From contig CAZJCK010000112.1 in NCBI GenBank assembly GCA_964544635.1, positions 1 through 7,700 on the forward strand: a DNA stretch of 7,700 nucleotides. The letters run 5' to 3'. Below are positions 1 through 5,971 of this stretch, piece after piece. The notes beneath the pieces are model-generated. The model ran no database searches. It was not told where the DNA came from and was given only the letters and a program-made list of their open reading frames with translations. The translations under genes were made by a program, and so were the position numbers. Origin of the DNA: CAZJCK01 sp964544635 (GTDB lineage Bacteria > Zixibacteria > MSB-5A5 > GN15 > FEB-12). Positions within the stretch are counted from its first letter, which is position 1; every line of letters starts with the position of its first letter.

Positions 1-298
1 ACGCCTTGAACAAGCGATAACTGCCGTCGTCCATGCGCACCGGCAGATTCATGATGGTCGAGCGTCGGGGGTGCTTCATGAAATCGAGCAACGAGGCTTC
101 AATGTTGAGCTTCCGCGCCGCCTCGTCGAACTGCTTCATCACATTGTCAAAGACGGATATCGGTATGCTGGTGTTCTTGCGCTGCACAACGTAGCGCGAG
201 TGCAACTCACCGGCCTTCTTGCGCGTCACAGCCTTTTTTCCGTTTGCGCTCTTGTTGCCGGCGGTAGCTTTCTTTGCAGGCGTATTCTTCTTGGCCAT
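1..298 (-). CDS. gdhA: Glutamate dehydrogenase (Glu/Leu/Phe/Val dehydrogenase family), N-terminal part, cut by window edge
   Basis: Only the first 99 codons are present; the gene continues leftward beyond the window. Residues about 48-99 match the N-terminal dimerisation domain of glutamate dehydrogenases: a helix with MKQFDEAARKL (54-64), then HPRRS and the strand NLPVRMDDGS (84-93), which precedes the glutamate-binding site in the family. The known reaction is reversible oxidative deamination of glutamate to 2-oxoglutarate with NAD(P). Residues 1-30 are an unusual leader with nine lysines, one arginine and no acidic residue; the common enzymes begin close to the conserved helix. The start is the ATG at 296-298. 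A purine-rich GGAGGAG lies at 310-316 with a rather long 11-nt gap, and no alternative start lies just upstream. It follows mpg by 21 nt and is probably the fourth gene of the leftward operon. Cofactor preference and the catalytic residues lie outside the window. Leucine or phenylalanine dehydrogenase is less likely because of the PVRMDDG strand. Confidence 0.82.
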   Translation of the reverse strand, partial: MAKKNTPAKKATAGNKSANGKKAVTRKKAGELHSRYVVQRKNTSIPISVFDNVMKQFDEAARKLNIEASLLDFMKHPRRSTIMNLPVRMDDGSYRLFKA

Positions 299-319
299 GC
301 GAACCTGTTCTCCTCCGTT

Positions 320-931
320 CTATCGGACAATGGTTTTCTTGCAATGTGACACAGCGGACGAGTCGGCGTCAAAAAAACGCCACAGCCTGTCGGTGCCGAC
401 GCGGATACCAATGCGACGGGATCGTTCAATGCGAGCCGTCCGACCGTTACCGGGCTCAAGATAGAGGCGGCTGTTGACCAAATCAAGACCGTTCTGATCA
501 CGCGTCAAACCAAACGCCCGGCAAAACTTTCCCGGGCCGTTTAATATCCGGTCGGGCCGATCGGTATTGGCGCGCGGCGACATAATCCCCTCGCCGTCAA
601 GCGGTTCGGCGGCACGAAGCAGCACGGCGGCGGCGATGCCGGACGGTTCGGTCACGAAATTCAGGCAGTGGTACATGCCGTAAATGAAGTAGATGTAAGC
701 ATGGCCGGGCTCACCGAACATTACAGCGTTGCGTTCGGTCTTCCCCCGCGCGGCGTGGCAGGCCGGGTCATCGGTGCCGACATACGCCTCCACTTCGACA
801 ATGCGCGCGCGCAGCAGGCCGTCGGGAGAGTCGTACGCCACCACCCGGCCGATCAAGTCTTCGGCCACCGTGACGGTTGGTCGCTTGTAGAATGACCTGG
901 GAAGTTTCTTGCCCACCGATGCCCGACTCAT
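320..931 (-). CDS. mpg: DNA-3-methyladenine glycosylase (AAG/MPG family)
   Basis: Monofunctional base-excision repair enzyme that flips out and removes alkylated purines such as 3-methyladenine, and in some homologues hypoxanthine, leaving an abasic site. The 203-residue length is typical of bacterial members. Family landmarks, compared with human AAG: E48-A49-Y50 in RIVEVEAYVG (general base E125 and Y127), H59 (H136), the RGKTERNAVMF loop, Y81 and Y84 in YIYFIYGMY (Y159 and the DNA-intercalating Y162), and N91 (N169). All are present, so the enzyme should be active. The start ATG at 929-931 lies 3 nt after the stop of the upstream PHP gene in the string TAAGGAATG, so the only SD-like bases (AAGGA) touch the start codon. 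Translation probably depends on ribosomes finishing the upstream gene. A GTG six codons in is possible but its spacing from AAGGA is too long. It sits third in a leftward operon, with no visible functional tie to its neighbours. Confidence 0.93.
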   Translation of the reverse strand: MSRASVGKKLPRSFYKRPTVTVAEDLIGRVVAYDSPDGLLRARIVEVEAYVGTDDPACHAARGKTERNAVMFGEPGHAYIYFIYGMYHCLNFVTEPSGIAAAVLLRAAEPLDGEGIMSPRANTDRPDRILNGPGKFCRAFGLTRDQNGLDLVNSRLYLEPGNGRTARIERSRRIGIRVGTDRLWRFFDADSSAVSHCKKTIVR

Positions 932-934
932 TCC

Positions 935-1786
935 TTACCAGTCGCAGAAGACCTGGGTTTCGGGTGCCAGGGCAGCCGCTTCGTCGAACGCCCAGCCGAC
1001 CTGCTCCGGTTTGTGAGCGTCGGAACCGAGAAACGCCATGCGTACGCCGGCACGCCTGGCGTCGTTGATGATCGACGTCATCGGATAGAAGTGATCGAAA
1101 CCGTGTCGCGAGGCCGAGGTGTTGATCTCGAGCGAGGTGTGCGTCTCTTTCAGCGCCCCAAAGAGGAGTTCGATGTGTTTCTCGTGTTCGCTCAGGATGG
1201 CATCGCCGAAGTGACCGTGGCCATGTCGGACGTAGTATCCCAGATGCGCTATAGTATCGAACAAGCCGGATTTGGCGGCGGCGATCGCCTGCTCGTAGTA
1301 GGCGGCGACAAATTGCTCCATACTGTATTCCGCCATGTTCTCCTTGAACACCCTGCTGGAGCAGAAACACTTGTTCTTGAGGGTATGGATACCACACAGC
1401 TTGTACTCGAAGGGCCAGGCCTCGAACAACCGGGCCGCCTGTGCTTCGCAGTTCTCGAACCAGCCGTATTCAACACCGAGCTTGACCAGCAGGCCGCGCG
1501 CCATCCATTCGTCCTTGGCGCCCAGGACGGCATCGACATACGGTTCGAGGTTGGCAATGGTAGCCGGGATGGTCTCACCGTCGACCCGTATAAAGTTGTC
1601 GGAGTAACCGACATTCTTGTTGGGATCGAAGTGCGTGGTGAAACAGAGTTCGACCAGGCCGCGCTTGACGGCAGCGGCGCAGTATTCGTCGATACTGCCC
1701 TCGGCATCGAGCGAAAAGTCGCAATGGCAGTGGTGATCGGCCAGCGATCGGGTTACCAGTGGTTGTATATCTTTGGTTTCAGACAA
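935..1786 (-). CDS. PHP-domain phosphoesterase, histidinol-phosphatase (HisJ)-like
   Basis: The 283-residue protein is a single PHP domain with a trinuclear metal site. Visible ligand motifs: D17-H18-H19-C20-H21 near the N-terminus (the HxH motif), H52 in FTTHFD, E106 in GVEYGW, H134 in GIHTL, a histidine in the AHLGYYVRHGHG segment near the middle, and D256/H258 in FLGSDAHKPEQVG. This order and length fit the HisJ/HisK histidinol-phosphate phosphatase group, the eighth step of histidine synthesis. No other his gene is visible, so a different phosphomonoester substrate remains possible. The start is TTG at 1784-1786, chosen because a perfect GGAGGA (1791-1796) stands four bases upstream and the HxH motif lies at the expected distance. 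The first 8 nt overlap the end of the MBL gene (TTGTCTGA), indicating translational coupling. Mpg follows 3 nt after its TAA stop. Confidence 0.88.
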   Translation of the reverse strand: MSETKDIQPLVTRSLADHHCHCDFSLDAEGSIDEYCAAAVKRGLVELCFTTHFDPNKNVGYSDNFIRVDGETIPATIANLEPYVDAVLGAKDEWMARGLLVKLGVEYGWFENCEAQAARLFEAWPFEYKLCGIHTLKNKCFCSSRVFKENMAEYSMEQFVAAYYEQAIAAAKSGLFDTIAHLGYYVRHGHGHFGDAILSEHEKHIELLFGALKETHTSLEINTSASRHGFDHFYPMTSIINDARRAGVRMAFLGSDAHKPEQVGWAFDEAAALAPETQVFCDW

Positions 1787-2429
1787 ACTGTCCTCCGGTC
1801 AAAAACGGATTTGAGATGCGCTCCGCGCCGACCGTGGTCTGCGGACCGTGGCCCGGATACAGCACCACTTCGTCGGGCAGGCGCATGATCTTCTCGTGTA
1901 TAGAACGCACGAGCTGCTCGTGAGAGCCGCCGGGCAAATCGGTTCGGCCGATCGAACCGTGGAAGACCGAGTCGCCGCACAGCAGTTTCCCCTCGCGCTG
2001 CAGCAGATAGCTGACACCACCGGGCGTGTGGCCCGGCACGGCAAGCACCAGGAACTCTATACCGGCGACGGTGATGAGCTGTTCGTCGTCGACCAGGTGG
2101 TCCGGCTCCGACGTCGTGACCGGCATGCCCAGAAGCGCCGAGACATTGGCGTGGGGATCGGTCAACAAGTCGGCGTCGTCGCGACCGACATACAACTGCA
2201 GGCCGAACCGTTCGACCAGCTCGGTGACAGCGGCGATGTGGTCGCCGTGGCCGTGGGTGAGCAGGACCGCCTGCGGTGTCATTTCGAGACGCTCGATCGC
2301 TTGAGCGATCCGTTCGGCTTCAGCGCCGGGATCGACGATGACGCCGGTTTTGGTCCTGGTGTTCATGACCAGGTAGCAGTTCACCTGAAATGGTCCAACG
2401 ACGACCGTTTTGATCTGTGTCATAGGCAT
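1779..2429 (-). CDS. MBL-fold metallo-hydrolase, glyoxalase II/YcbL-like
   Basis: The 216-residue protein is a complete metallo-beta-lactamase-fold hydrolase. Metal ligands are visible in order: H59-G-H61-G-D63-H64 (the HxHxDH motif), H134 in PGHTPGG, D153 in CGDSVF and H194 in YPGHGP. The SIGRTDLPGG segment after D153 and the ending GAERISNPFL are hallmarks of the short, single-domain group related to hydroxyacylglutathione hydrolase (type II glyoxalase, YcbL); these lack the longer C-terminal glutathione-binding domain. The likely reaction is thioester hydrolysis, but the thiol partner cannot be read from the sequence. Two in-frame ATGs compete: 2429 (MPMTQ), given here as the outer limit, and 2423 (MTQ). 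No SD precedes either one. A promoter-like -10 box abuts 2429, which favours 2423 on a leaderless mRNA. First gene of the leftward operon; its last 8 nt overlap the next gene. Confidence 0.92.
   Translation of the reverse strand: MPMTQIKTVVVGPFQVNCYLVMNTRTKTGVIVDPGAEAERIAQAIERLEMTPQAVLLTHGHGDHIAAVTELVERFGLQLYVGRDDADLLTDPHANVSALLGMPVTTSEPDHLVDDEQLITVAGIEFLVLAVPGHTPGGVSYLLQREGKLLCGDSVFHGSIGRTDLPGGSHEQLVRSIHEKIMRLPDEVVLYPGHGPQTTVGAERISNPFLTGGQFV
1791..1796 (-). promoter_or_regulatory. Ribosome binding site fixing the TTG start of the PHP gene
   Basis: Read on the minus strand this is GGAGGA followed by CAGT and then TTG. It is a near-perfect Shine-Dalgarno match at good spacing, and it lies inside the last codons of the upstream MBL gene. 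It is the main reason to accept the rare TTG start rather than a later codon. Confidence 0.75.
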
Positions 2430-2457
2430 AAGATACGTGCTGAAATATGAAAGTCAA
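2430..2457 (-). promoter_or_regulatory. Putative sigma70-type promoter for the leftward operon (leaderless arrangement)
   Basis: On the minus strand TTGACT (2452-2457) is followed after 16 bp by TATCTT (2430-2435). The -35 matches five of six consensus bases and the -10 matches four of six. A start point seven bases beyond the -10 would be position 2423, the A of the second in-frame ATG of the MBL gene. This explains why no ribosome binding site is present. Seen: the boxes and the spacing. Inferred: promoter activity and the exact start point. Confidence 0.5.
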
Positions 2458-2492
2458 TTTGCATCAGTATGAGCGATTTCATTGTCGATTTA

Positions 2493-2508
2493 TGTGAAAA
2501 AAATCACG
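2493..2508. promoter_or_regulatory. CRP/FNR-family-like operator, TGTGA-N6-TCACG
   Basis: The interrupted palindrome TGTGA, six A residues, TCACG differs from the E. coli CRP core (TGTGA-N6-TCACA) at one base. Its centre, 2500.5, lies about 62 bp upstream of the predicted prfB start point, close to the classical class I activator position of -61.5. It lies about 77 bp upstream of the predicted start on the other strand. The flanks are not symmetrical beyond GTGA/TCAC, so a chance match or another CRP/FNR-family regulator is possible. Confidence 0.4.
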
Positions 2509-2527
2509 ACCGTTCCGCCTATTGTAT

Positions 2528-2556
2528 TTGACTATCTTGTTTGACCGCTATATATT
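2528..2556 (+). promoter_or_regulatory. Putative sigma70-type promoter for prfB and downstream genes
   Basis: TTGACT (2528-2533), a 17-bp spacer and TATATT (2551-2556) form a strong housekeeping promoter, with five of six matches in each box at ideal spacing. The predicted start point is about 2563, giving a 24-nt leader that contains the AGGAG ribosome site (2573-2577) ahead of the prfB ATG at 2587. It lies in the AT-rich stretch between the divergent operons. Confidence 0.65.
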
Positions 2557-2586
2557 TGCCAGCCTCAATATGAGGAGAGAAAACCT

Positions 2587-3697
2587 ATGACTGTAGCGGA
2601 ATTACGCAGCACCCTGCCGGAGTTGAAAGAGCGCCTGGAGAAGCTCGGGAGGTATCTTTGACCTCGACACCCGTCGAGCCGAGATGACCCGCCTGGAAGA
2701 ACTTACCACCCAACCCGCATTCTGGGACAACAACGAACGCGCCCAGGGAATCCTCAGGGAAATCACCGCCCACAAGCGCTGGGTCGAGGCTTACGACAAG
2801 CTGGCCGGCGAATTATCCGATAACATCGAACTGCTGGACCTGACCGAGCCGCAAGAGAACAGCTCGGAAGCCAAGGAGCTTGACCGTGCAGTCAGTCAAC
2901 TCGAGAAGGCGGTTGATGATTTCGAACAGCAGACATTTCTGTCCGGTCCTGATGATCACCGCGACGCTTTGGTGACTATCCATCCCGGCGCCGGCGGTAC
3001 GGAGAGCCAGGACTGGGCCGACATGCTTTTCCGCATGTACAACCGCTGGGCCGAACGCCGGGGGTTCTCGGTCGACCTGATGGATTACCAACCGGGCGAC
3101 GAAGCCGGCCTCAAGTCGGCCACCATGGAGATTACAGGTGAGCTGGCGTTTGGCTTCATGAAAGCGGAGTCGGGGGTGCACCGCCTGGTCCGGATCTCTC
3201 CGTTCGATGCCAACGCCCGGCGTCACACGTCGTTTGTGTCGGTACACGTCTACCCTGTCGTCGAGGACAATGTCGAGATCGAAATCAACGACGAAGACCT
3301 GCGAGTCGACACCTACCGCGCCTCGGGCGCCGGCGGCCAGCATGTCAACAAGACATCATCGGCGGTGCGCCTCACCCACCTGCCCACCAACATCGTGGTC
3401 ACCTGCCAATCGGAGCGAAGCCAGCACAAGAACCGTGACGCCGCCATGCTGGTGCTCAAGTCGCGCCTCTACCAGCTACACAAAGAGGAAGAGGCGAAAA
3501 AGATGGAGAAGTTCGAGAAGTCGAAGAAGAAGATCGAGTGGGGTTCGCAGATACGGTCGTATGTTTTTCATCCCTACAACATGGTCAAGGACCACCGCAC
3601 CGGCGTCGAGACCGGCAATGTGCAGGCAGTCATGGATGGCGATATCGATCGGTTCATAGAAGGTTATTTGTCTGATCCGGAACTACGTGAAGATTAA
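2587..3697 (+). CDS. prfB: Peptide chain release factor 2 (RF2), expressed by programmed +1 frameshift
   Basis: RF2 recognises UGA and UAA stop codons on the ribosome and triggers peptide release. Translation starts at ATG 2587 and runs 24 codons to an in-frame TGA at 2659-2661. A +1 shift on CTT (2656-2658) skips T2659 and continues from GAC at 2660 to TAA at 3695-3697, giving 369 residues (E. coli RF2 has 365). Before the shift the product reads LRSTLPELKERLEKLGRYL, matching the N-terminal helix of RF2; after it comes DLDTRRAEM and the RF2 helical domain with QPAFWDN. The stop-codon-reading tripeptide SPF is at about residues 204-206 and the catalytic GGQ at about 249-251, in YRASGAGGQHVNK. 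The position matching E. coli residue 246 is alanine, the common form. The C-terminal KIEWGSQIRSYV and DHRTGVET segments are intact. It is not a pseudogene. First gene of the rightward group, 59 nt before pta. Confidence 0.96.
2647..2662 (+). promoter_or_regulatory. prfB programmed +1 frameshift site (autoregulatory)
   Basis: The elements are an SD-like GGGAGG (2647-2652), TAT, the slippery CTT (2656-2658), the stop TGA (2659-2661) and C2662. Spacing and order equal the known bacterial prfB site, in which an internal SD three bases before CTT strains the ribosome and slow UGA reading by scarce RF2 lets peptidyl-tRNA-Leu slip to UUU. Low RF2 therefore raises RF2 synthesis. TGA-C is the weak termination context usual at these sites. 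The GGAGG core here is, if anything, a stronger SD match than the E. coli AGGGGG. Confidence 0.95.
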
Positions 3698-3756
3698 GGT
3701 ACACCAACAGCCCGGTTTGCAAGGACGGGCGCGACGAGGAGTACGGGAGGATATGC

Positions 3757-4749
3757 ATGAACGCATTGTCGGCAATCAAAGATAAAGCACGGTCGAAAAA
3801 ACGTCGGGTAGTGCTGCCGGAAGGCACCGAACCGAGAGTCATCCAGGCGGCGCGCAAGCTCCTCATGGACGACATCGCGCAGGTGACGCTGCTGGGCGAC
3901 GAAGACCACATCGAAAAACTGGCCAAAGAACATAACCTGCAGCTCAGCCGGGTGGAAGTAATCAACCCGATCCACTCCCCTGATTACAACCAGTATGTCC
4001 AGCAGTTCATGGAGATTCGCAAGGCCAAGAACATTACCGAGGACGAAGCGCAGACCGCCATGGCCAATCCGCTCTATTTCGGCGCCATGATGGTGCGCGA
4101 GGACAAGGCCCATGCTGCGGTAGCCGGGTCGGTCAATACGACCGGTGATGTGATGCGCTCGGCAATCCAGGTGATCGGCTTGAAAACCGGCATTCGCACG
4201 GTGTCGAGTTGCTTCATGATGACCATACCGCACTTTGGCGACGAACGGAACAAGATCCTCTTCTTCGCCGATTGTGCCGTGGTCCCGCAACCGTCGGCGG
4301 AGCAGTTGGCATCGATTGCCATCTCCACTGCCGATACGATGAAGGCCCTGCTGGGTATGGAGCCGAAGATCGCCATGCTGTCGTTCTCGACCAGGGGTTC
4401 GGCGAAGCATGCTGATGTCGACAAGGTGCTGCGGGCGCTCGAGGCGGTGAAGCGCGACGCTCCGGATTACAAGGTCGATGGTGAGATGCAGCTCGATGCC
4501 GCCATCGTACCGTCGGTCGGCAAAAAGAAAGCGCCCGACTCAGCCATCGCCGGCGAAGCCAATGTACTGGTTTTCCCCGATCTCGATGCCGGCAACATCG
4601 GCTACAAGCTGGTGCAACGCCTGGCCAATGCTACTGCCACCGGCCCGATTATCCAGGGTCTGGCCAAGCCGATGAACGATTTATCGCGCGGCTGCTCGGT
4701 GGATGACATCGTTGACGTTTCCGCAATCGCATTGCTGATGAGGGGTTGA
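3757..4749 (+). CDS. pta: Phosphate acetyltransferase (short, single-domain form)
   Basis: Interconverts acetyl-CoA plus phosphate with acetyl-phosphate plus CoA in the cytosol, normally paired with acetate kinase to make ATP and acetate or to activate acetate. The 330 residues form one PTA_PTB catalytic domain without the N-terminal regulatory domains of the long E. coli type. Signatures: VVLPEGTEPR near residue 18, NPLYFGAMMVR and HAAVAGSVNTTGDVMR in the middle, FADCAVVPQPSAEQLA, LSFSTRGSAKH, PDLDAGNIGYKL, and NDLSRGCSVDDI at the end. S310, R311 and D317 correspond to the catalytic and CoA/phosphate residues S309, R310 and D316 of the Methanosarcina enzyme. The start is ATG 3757, with GGGAGG at 3745-3750 six bases upstream. 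No ackA is visible. Its TGA lies 4 nt before the aminotransferase ATG. Phosphate butyryltransferase is a less likely alternative given the SFSTRGSAKH and NDLSRGCS motifs. Confidence 0.93.
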   Translation: MNALSAIKDKARSKKRRVVLPEGTEPRVIQAARKLLMDDIAQVTLLGDEDHIEKLAKEHNLQLSRVEVINPIHSPDYNQYVQQFMEIRKAKNITEDEAQTAMANPLYFGAMMVREDKAHAAVAGSVNTTGDVMRSAIQVIGLKTGIRTVSSCFMMTIPHFGDERNKILFFADCAVVPQPSAEQLASIAISTADTMKALLGMEPKIAMLSFSTRGSAKHADVDKVLRALEAVKRDAPDYKVDGEMQLDAAIVPSVGKKKAPDSAIAGEANVLVFPDLDAGNIGYKLVQRLANATATGPIIQGLAKPMNDLSRGCSVDDIVDVSAIALLMRG

Positions 4750-4753
4750 TATC

Positions 4754-5971
4754 ATGTCAGTCAGTCAATTAGCACGTGAAGTTCATGCCTCACCGACGCT
4801 GGCCCTCAACGAAGCGGCCCGCAAACTGCGCGAGATGGGACAGCCGGTTATTCATCTCGGCAGTGGCGAACCGAAGAGCAAGGTGCCGCTCGATGCCGTG
4901 CTGGCCTGCGCCTCCAAGCTCAAGTCGGCCGACATTCGCTACACCCCGACCGAAGGAATACCGTCGCTGATCAAGGCGATCATCCGTTACACCGAAGAGA
5001 CCTACCACAAGCTGGTGGCGCCGGAAAACATCTGTGTTCATGCCGGCGCCAAACAGGCGTTCTACAACCTGATGATGACCATCATCAACCCCCAGGATGA
5101 GGTGATCATCCCGGCGCCGTACTGGGTCAGCTATCCGGAAATCGTGAAGATGGTCTACGGTGTGCCGATCATCGTGAAGCCGGAGGACGGTCGCTTCCAT
5201 CCGCGGATGGAAGACATCCTCGATGCCGTTACCGGCTACACCCGGGCCGTCGTAATCAACTCGCCGAACAATCCGTCGGGTGAGGTCTACAGTGAAGACT
5301 TCATTCGGGAGATCGTCGAGTTTTGCGAGAAGAAGAAAATCTTCCTGGTGATGGACGACATCTACCAGAAGTTGATTTTCGACGGCCGCCGTGTTGTCTC
5401 CTGCTACGACCATGCAAAGGACGATACCGAGACGTCGCATCTTGTTGTGATCAACGGCGTGTCGAAGATGTATGCCATGACCGGCTTTCGTATCGGCTGG
5501 ACGATTGCAAACAAACGTATTACTGAAGCGATGATCAATGTATCGGCGCAGAATACGTCGTGTCCGTCGGTGGTCCTGCAGCATGCCGCCGCCGGCGCCC
5601 TGATGGGCGTGCAGACATCGGTTGAGTCGCTGCGCCAGACATTGGAAAACAACCGCGACGTGATGATGACCGAACTGAAGTCGTTCACCGGTATCAAGAC
5701 TATCAAGCCGGGCGGCACATTTTACTGTCTGCCTGATTTTTCGGCCTATCGGATGGGTTCGGTAGAGCTGTCGAAGTTTCTGCTGGAGAAAGCGATGGTG
5801 GTGACTGTACCCGGAGTCGAGTTCGGTATGGAGGGACACCTGCGACTGAGCTACTGTGGGACGATTAAAGAAATTATGGAGGGGGTGGCCCGTATCAAAT
5901 GGGTGCTCGATCCTGAATCGCCGAACGAAATCTATATCGGCGACCGCAAGATGAGGAGGGACTGGAAATGA
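4754..5971 (+). CDS. Class I PLP-dependent aminotransferase, aspartate aminotransferase-like (subgroup Ib)
   Basis: The likely reaction is aspartate plus 2-oxoglutarate to oxaloacetate plus glutamate. Fold-type I landmarks in its 405 residues: HLGSGEPKSKVP near residue 35, the GAKQAFYN cofactor-phosphate loop, PAPYWVSYPE, N173 in NSPNNPSG, D201 and Y204 in MDDIYQKL, the Schiff-base lysine K238 in NGVSKMYAMTGFRIGW, and R364 in HLRLSYCG, which binds the substrate alpha-carboxylate. PAPYWVSYPE and NGVSKxYAMTG place it in the Ib group of bacterial AspAT, some members of which also transaminate prephenate; side-chain specificity cannot be settled by eye. About 20 residues, many charged, follow the usual C-terminus (DPESPNEIYIGDRKM). 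ATG 4754 is preceded by AGGGG (4741-4745) inside the end of pta. Its final TGA overlaps the pckA start as ATGA, which suggests that it feeds oxaloacetate to PckA. Confidence 0.9.
   Translation: MSVSQLAREVHASPTLALNEAARKLREMGQPVIHLGSGEPKSKVPLDAVLACASKLKSADIRYTPTEGIPSLIKAIIRYTEETYHKLVAPENICVHAGAKQAFYNLMMTIINPQDEVIIPAPYWVSYPEIVKMVYGVPIIVKPEDGRFHPRMEDILDAVTGYTRAVVINSPNNPSGEVYSEDFIREIVEFCEKKKIFLVMDDIYQKLIFDGRRVVSCYDHAKDDTETSHLVVINGVSKMYAMTGFRIGWTIANKRITEAMINVSAQNTSCPSVVLQHAAAGALMGVQTSVESLRQTLENNRDVMMTELKSFTGIKTIKPGGTFYCLPDFSAYRMGSVELSKFLLEKAMVVTVPGVEFGMEGHLRLSYCGTIKEIMEGVARIKWVLDPESPNEIYIGDRKMRRDWK
5954..5960 (+). promoter_or_regulatory. Strong ribosome binding site for pckA inside the aminotransferase gene
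   Basis: AGGAGGG ends seven bases before ATG 5968, a near-perfect Shine-Dalgarno match. It fixes the pckA start at the ATGA overlap (5968-5971) and would allow pckA to be translated at a high level as well as by coupling. The same bases encode part of the aminotransferase C-terminal tail, which may be why that tail is Arg/Met-rich (KMRRDW). Confidence 0.8.

Noticed and set aside
1013..1888. 291-codon open frame opposite the PHP gene
   Set aside because: The opposite strand carries all PHP metal motifs in one frame; this frame shows no family features and spans the PHP/MBL gene junction.
2541..2571. Second promoter for prfB from TTGACC at 2541-2546
   Set aside because: The only candidate -10 (CAATAT, 2566-2571) is at a poor 19-bp spacing and would put the start point on the ribosome site; the TTGACT/TATATT pair is much better.
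2430..2586. Small gene, riboswitch or tRNA in the divergent gap
   Set aside because: No open frame with an SD other than prfB, no cloverleaf, and no strong stems apart from the short GTGA/TCAC palindrome; the leaders are too short for a riboswitch.
2659..2661. In-frame TGA in prfB as a disabling mutation
   Set aside because: It sits in the exact programmed frameshift context and both flanking frames encode RF2 sequence.
3710..3730. Hairpin GCCCG/CGGGC between prfB and pta
   Set aside because: Only a 5-bp stem with an 11-nt loop and no T run; unlikely to be a terminator and no promoter was seen after it, so prfB and pta may be cotranscribed.
3694..4410. 238-codon minus-strand frame opposite pta
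   Set aside because: Shadow frame rich in His, Arg and Asp from complementing conserved Pta codons; no domain recognised.
4790..5839. 349-codon open frame antisense to the aminotransferase
   Set aside because: It mirrors a well-conserved gene, has His/Arg-rich low-information sequence, no recognisable domain and no SD; a codon-bias shadow of GC-rich coding DNA.
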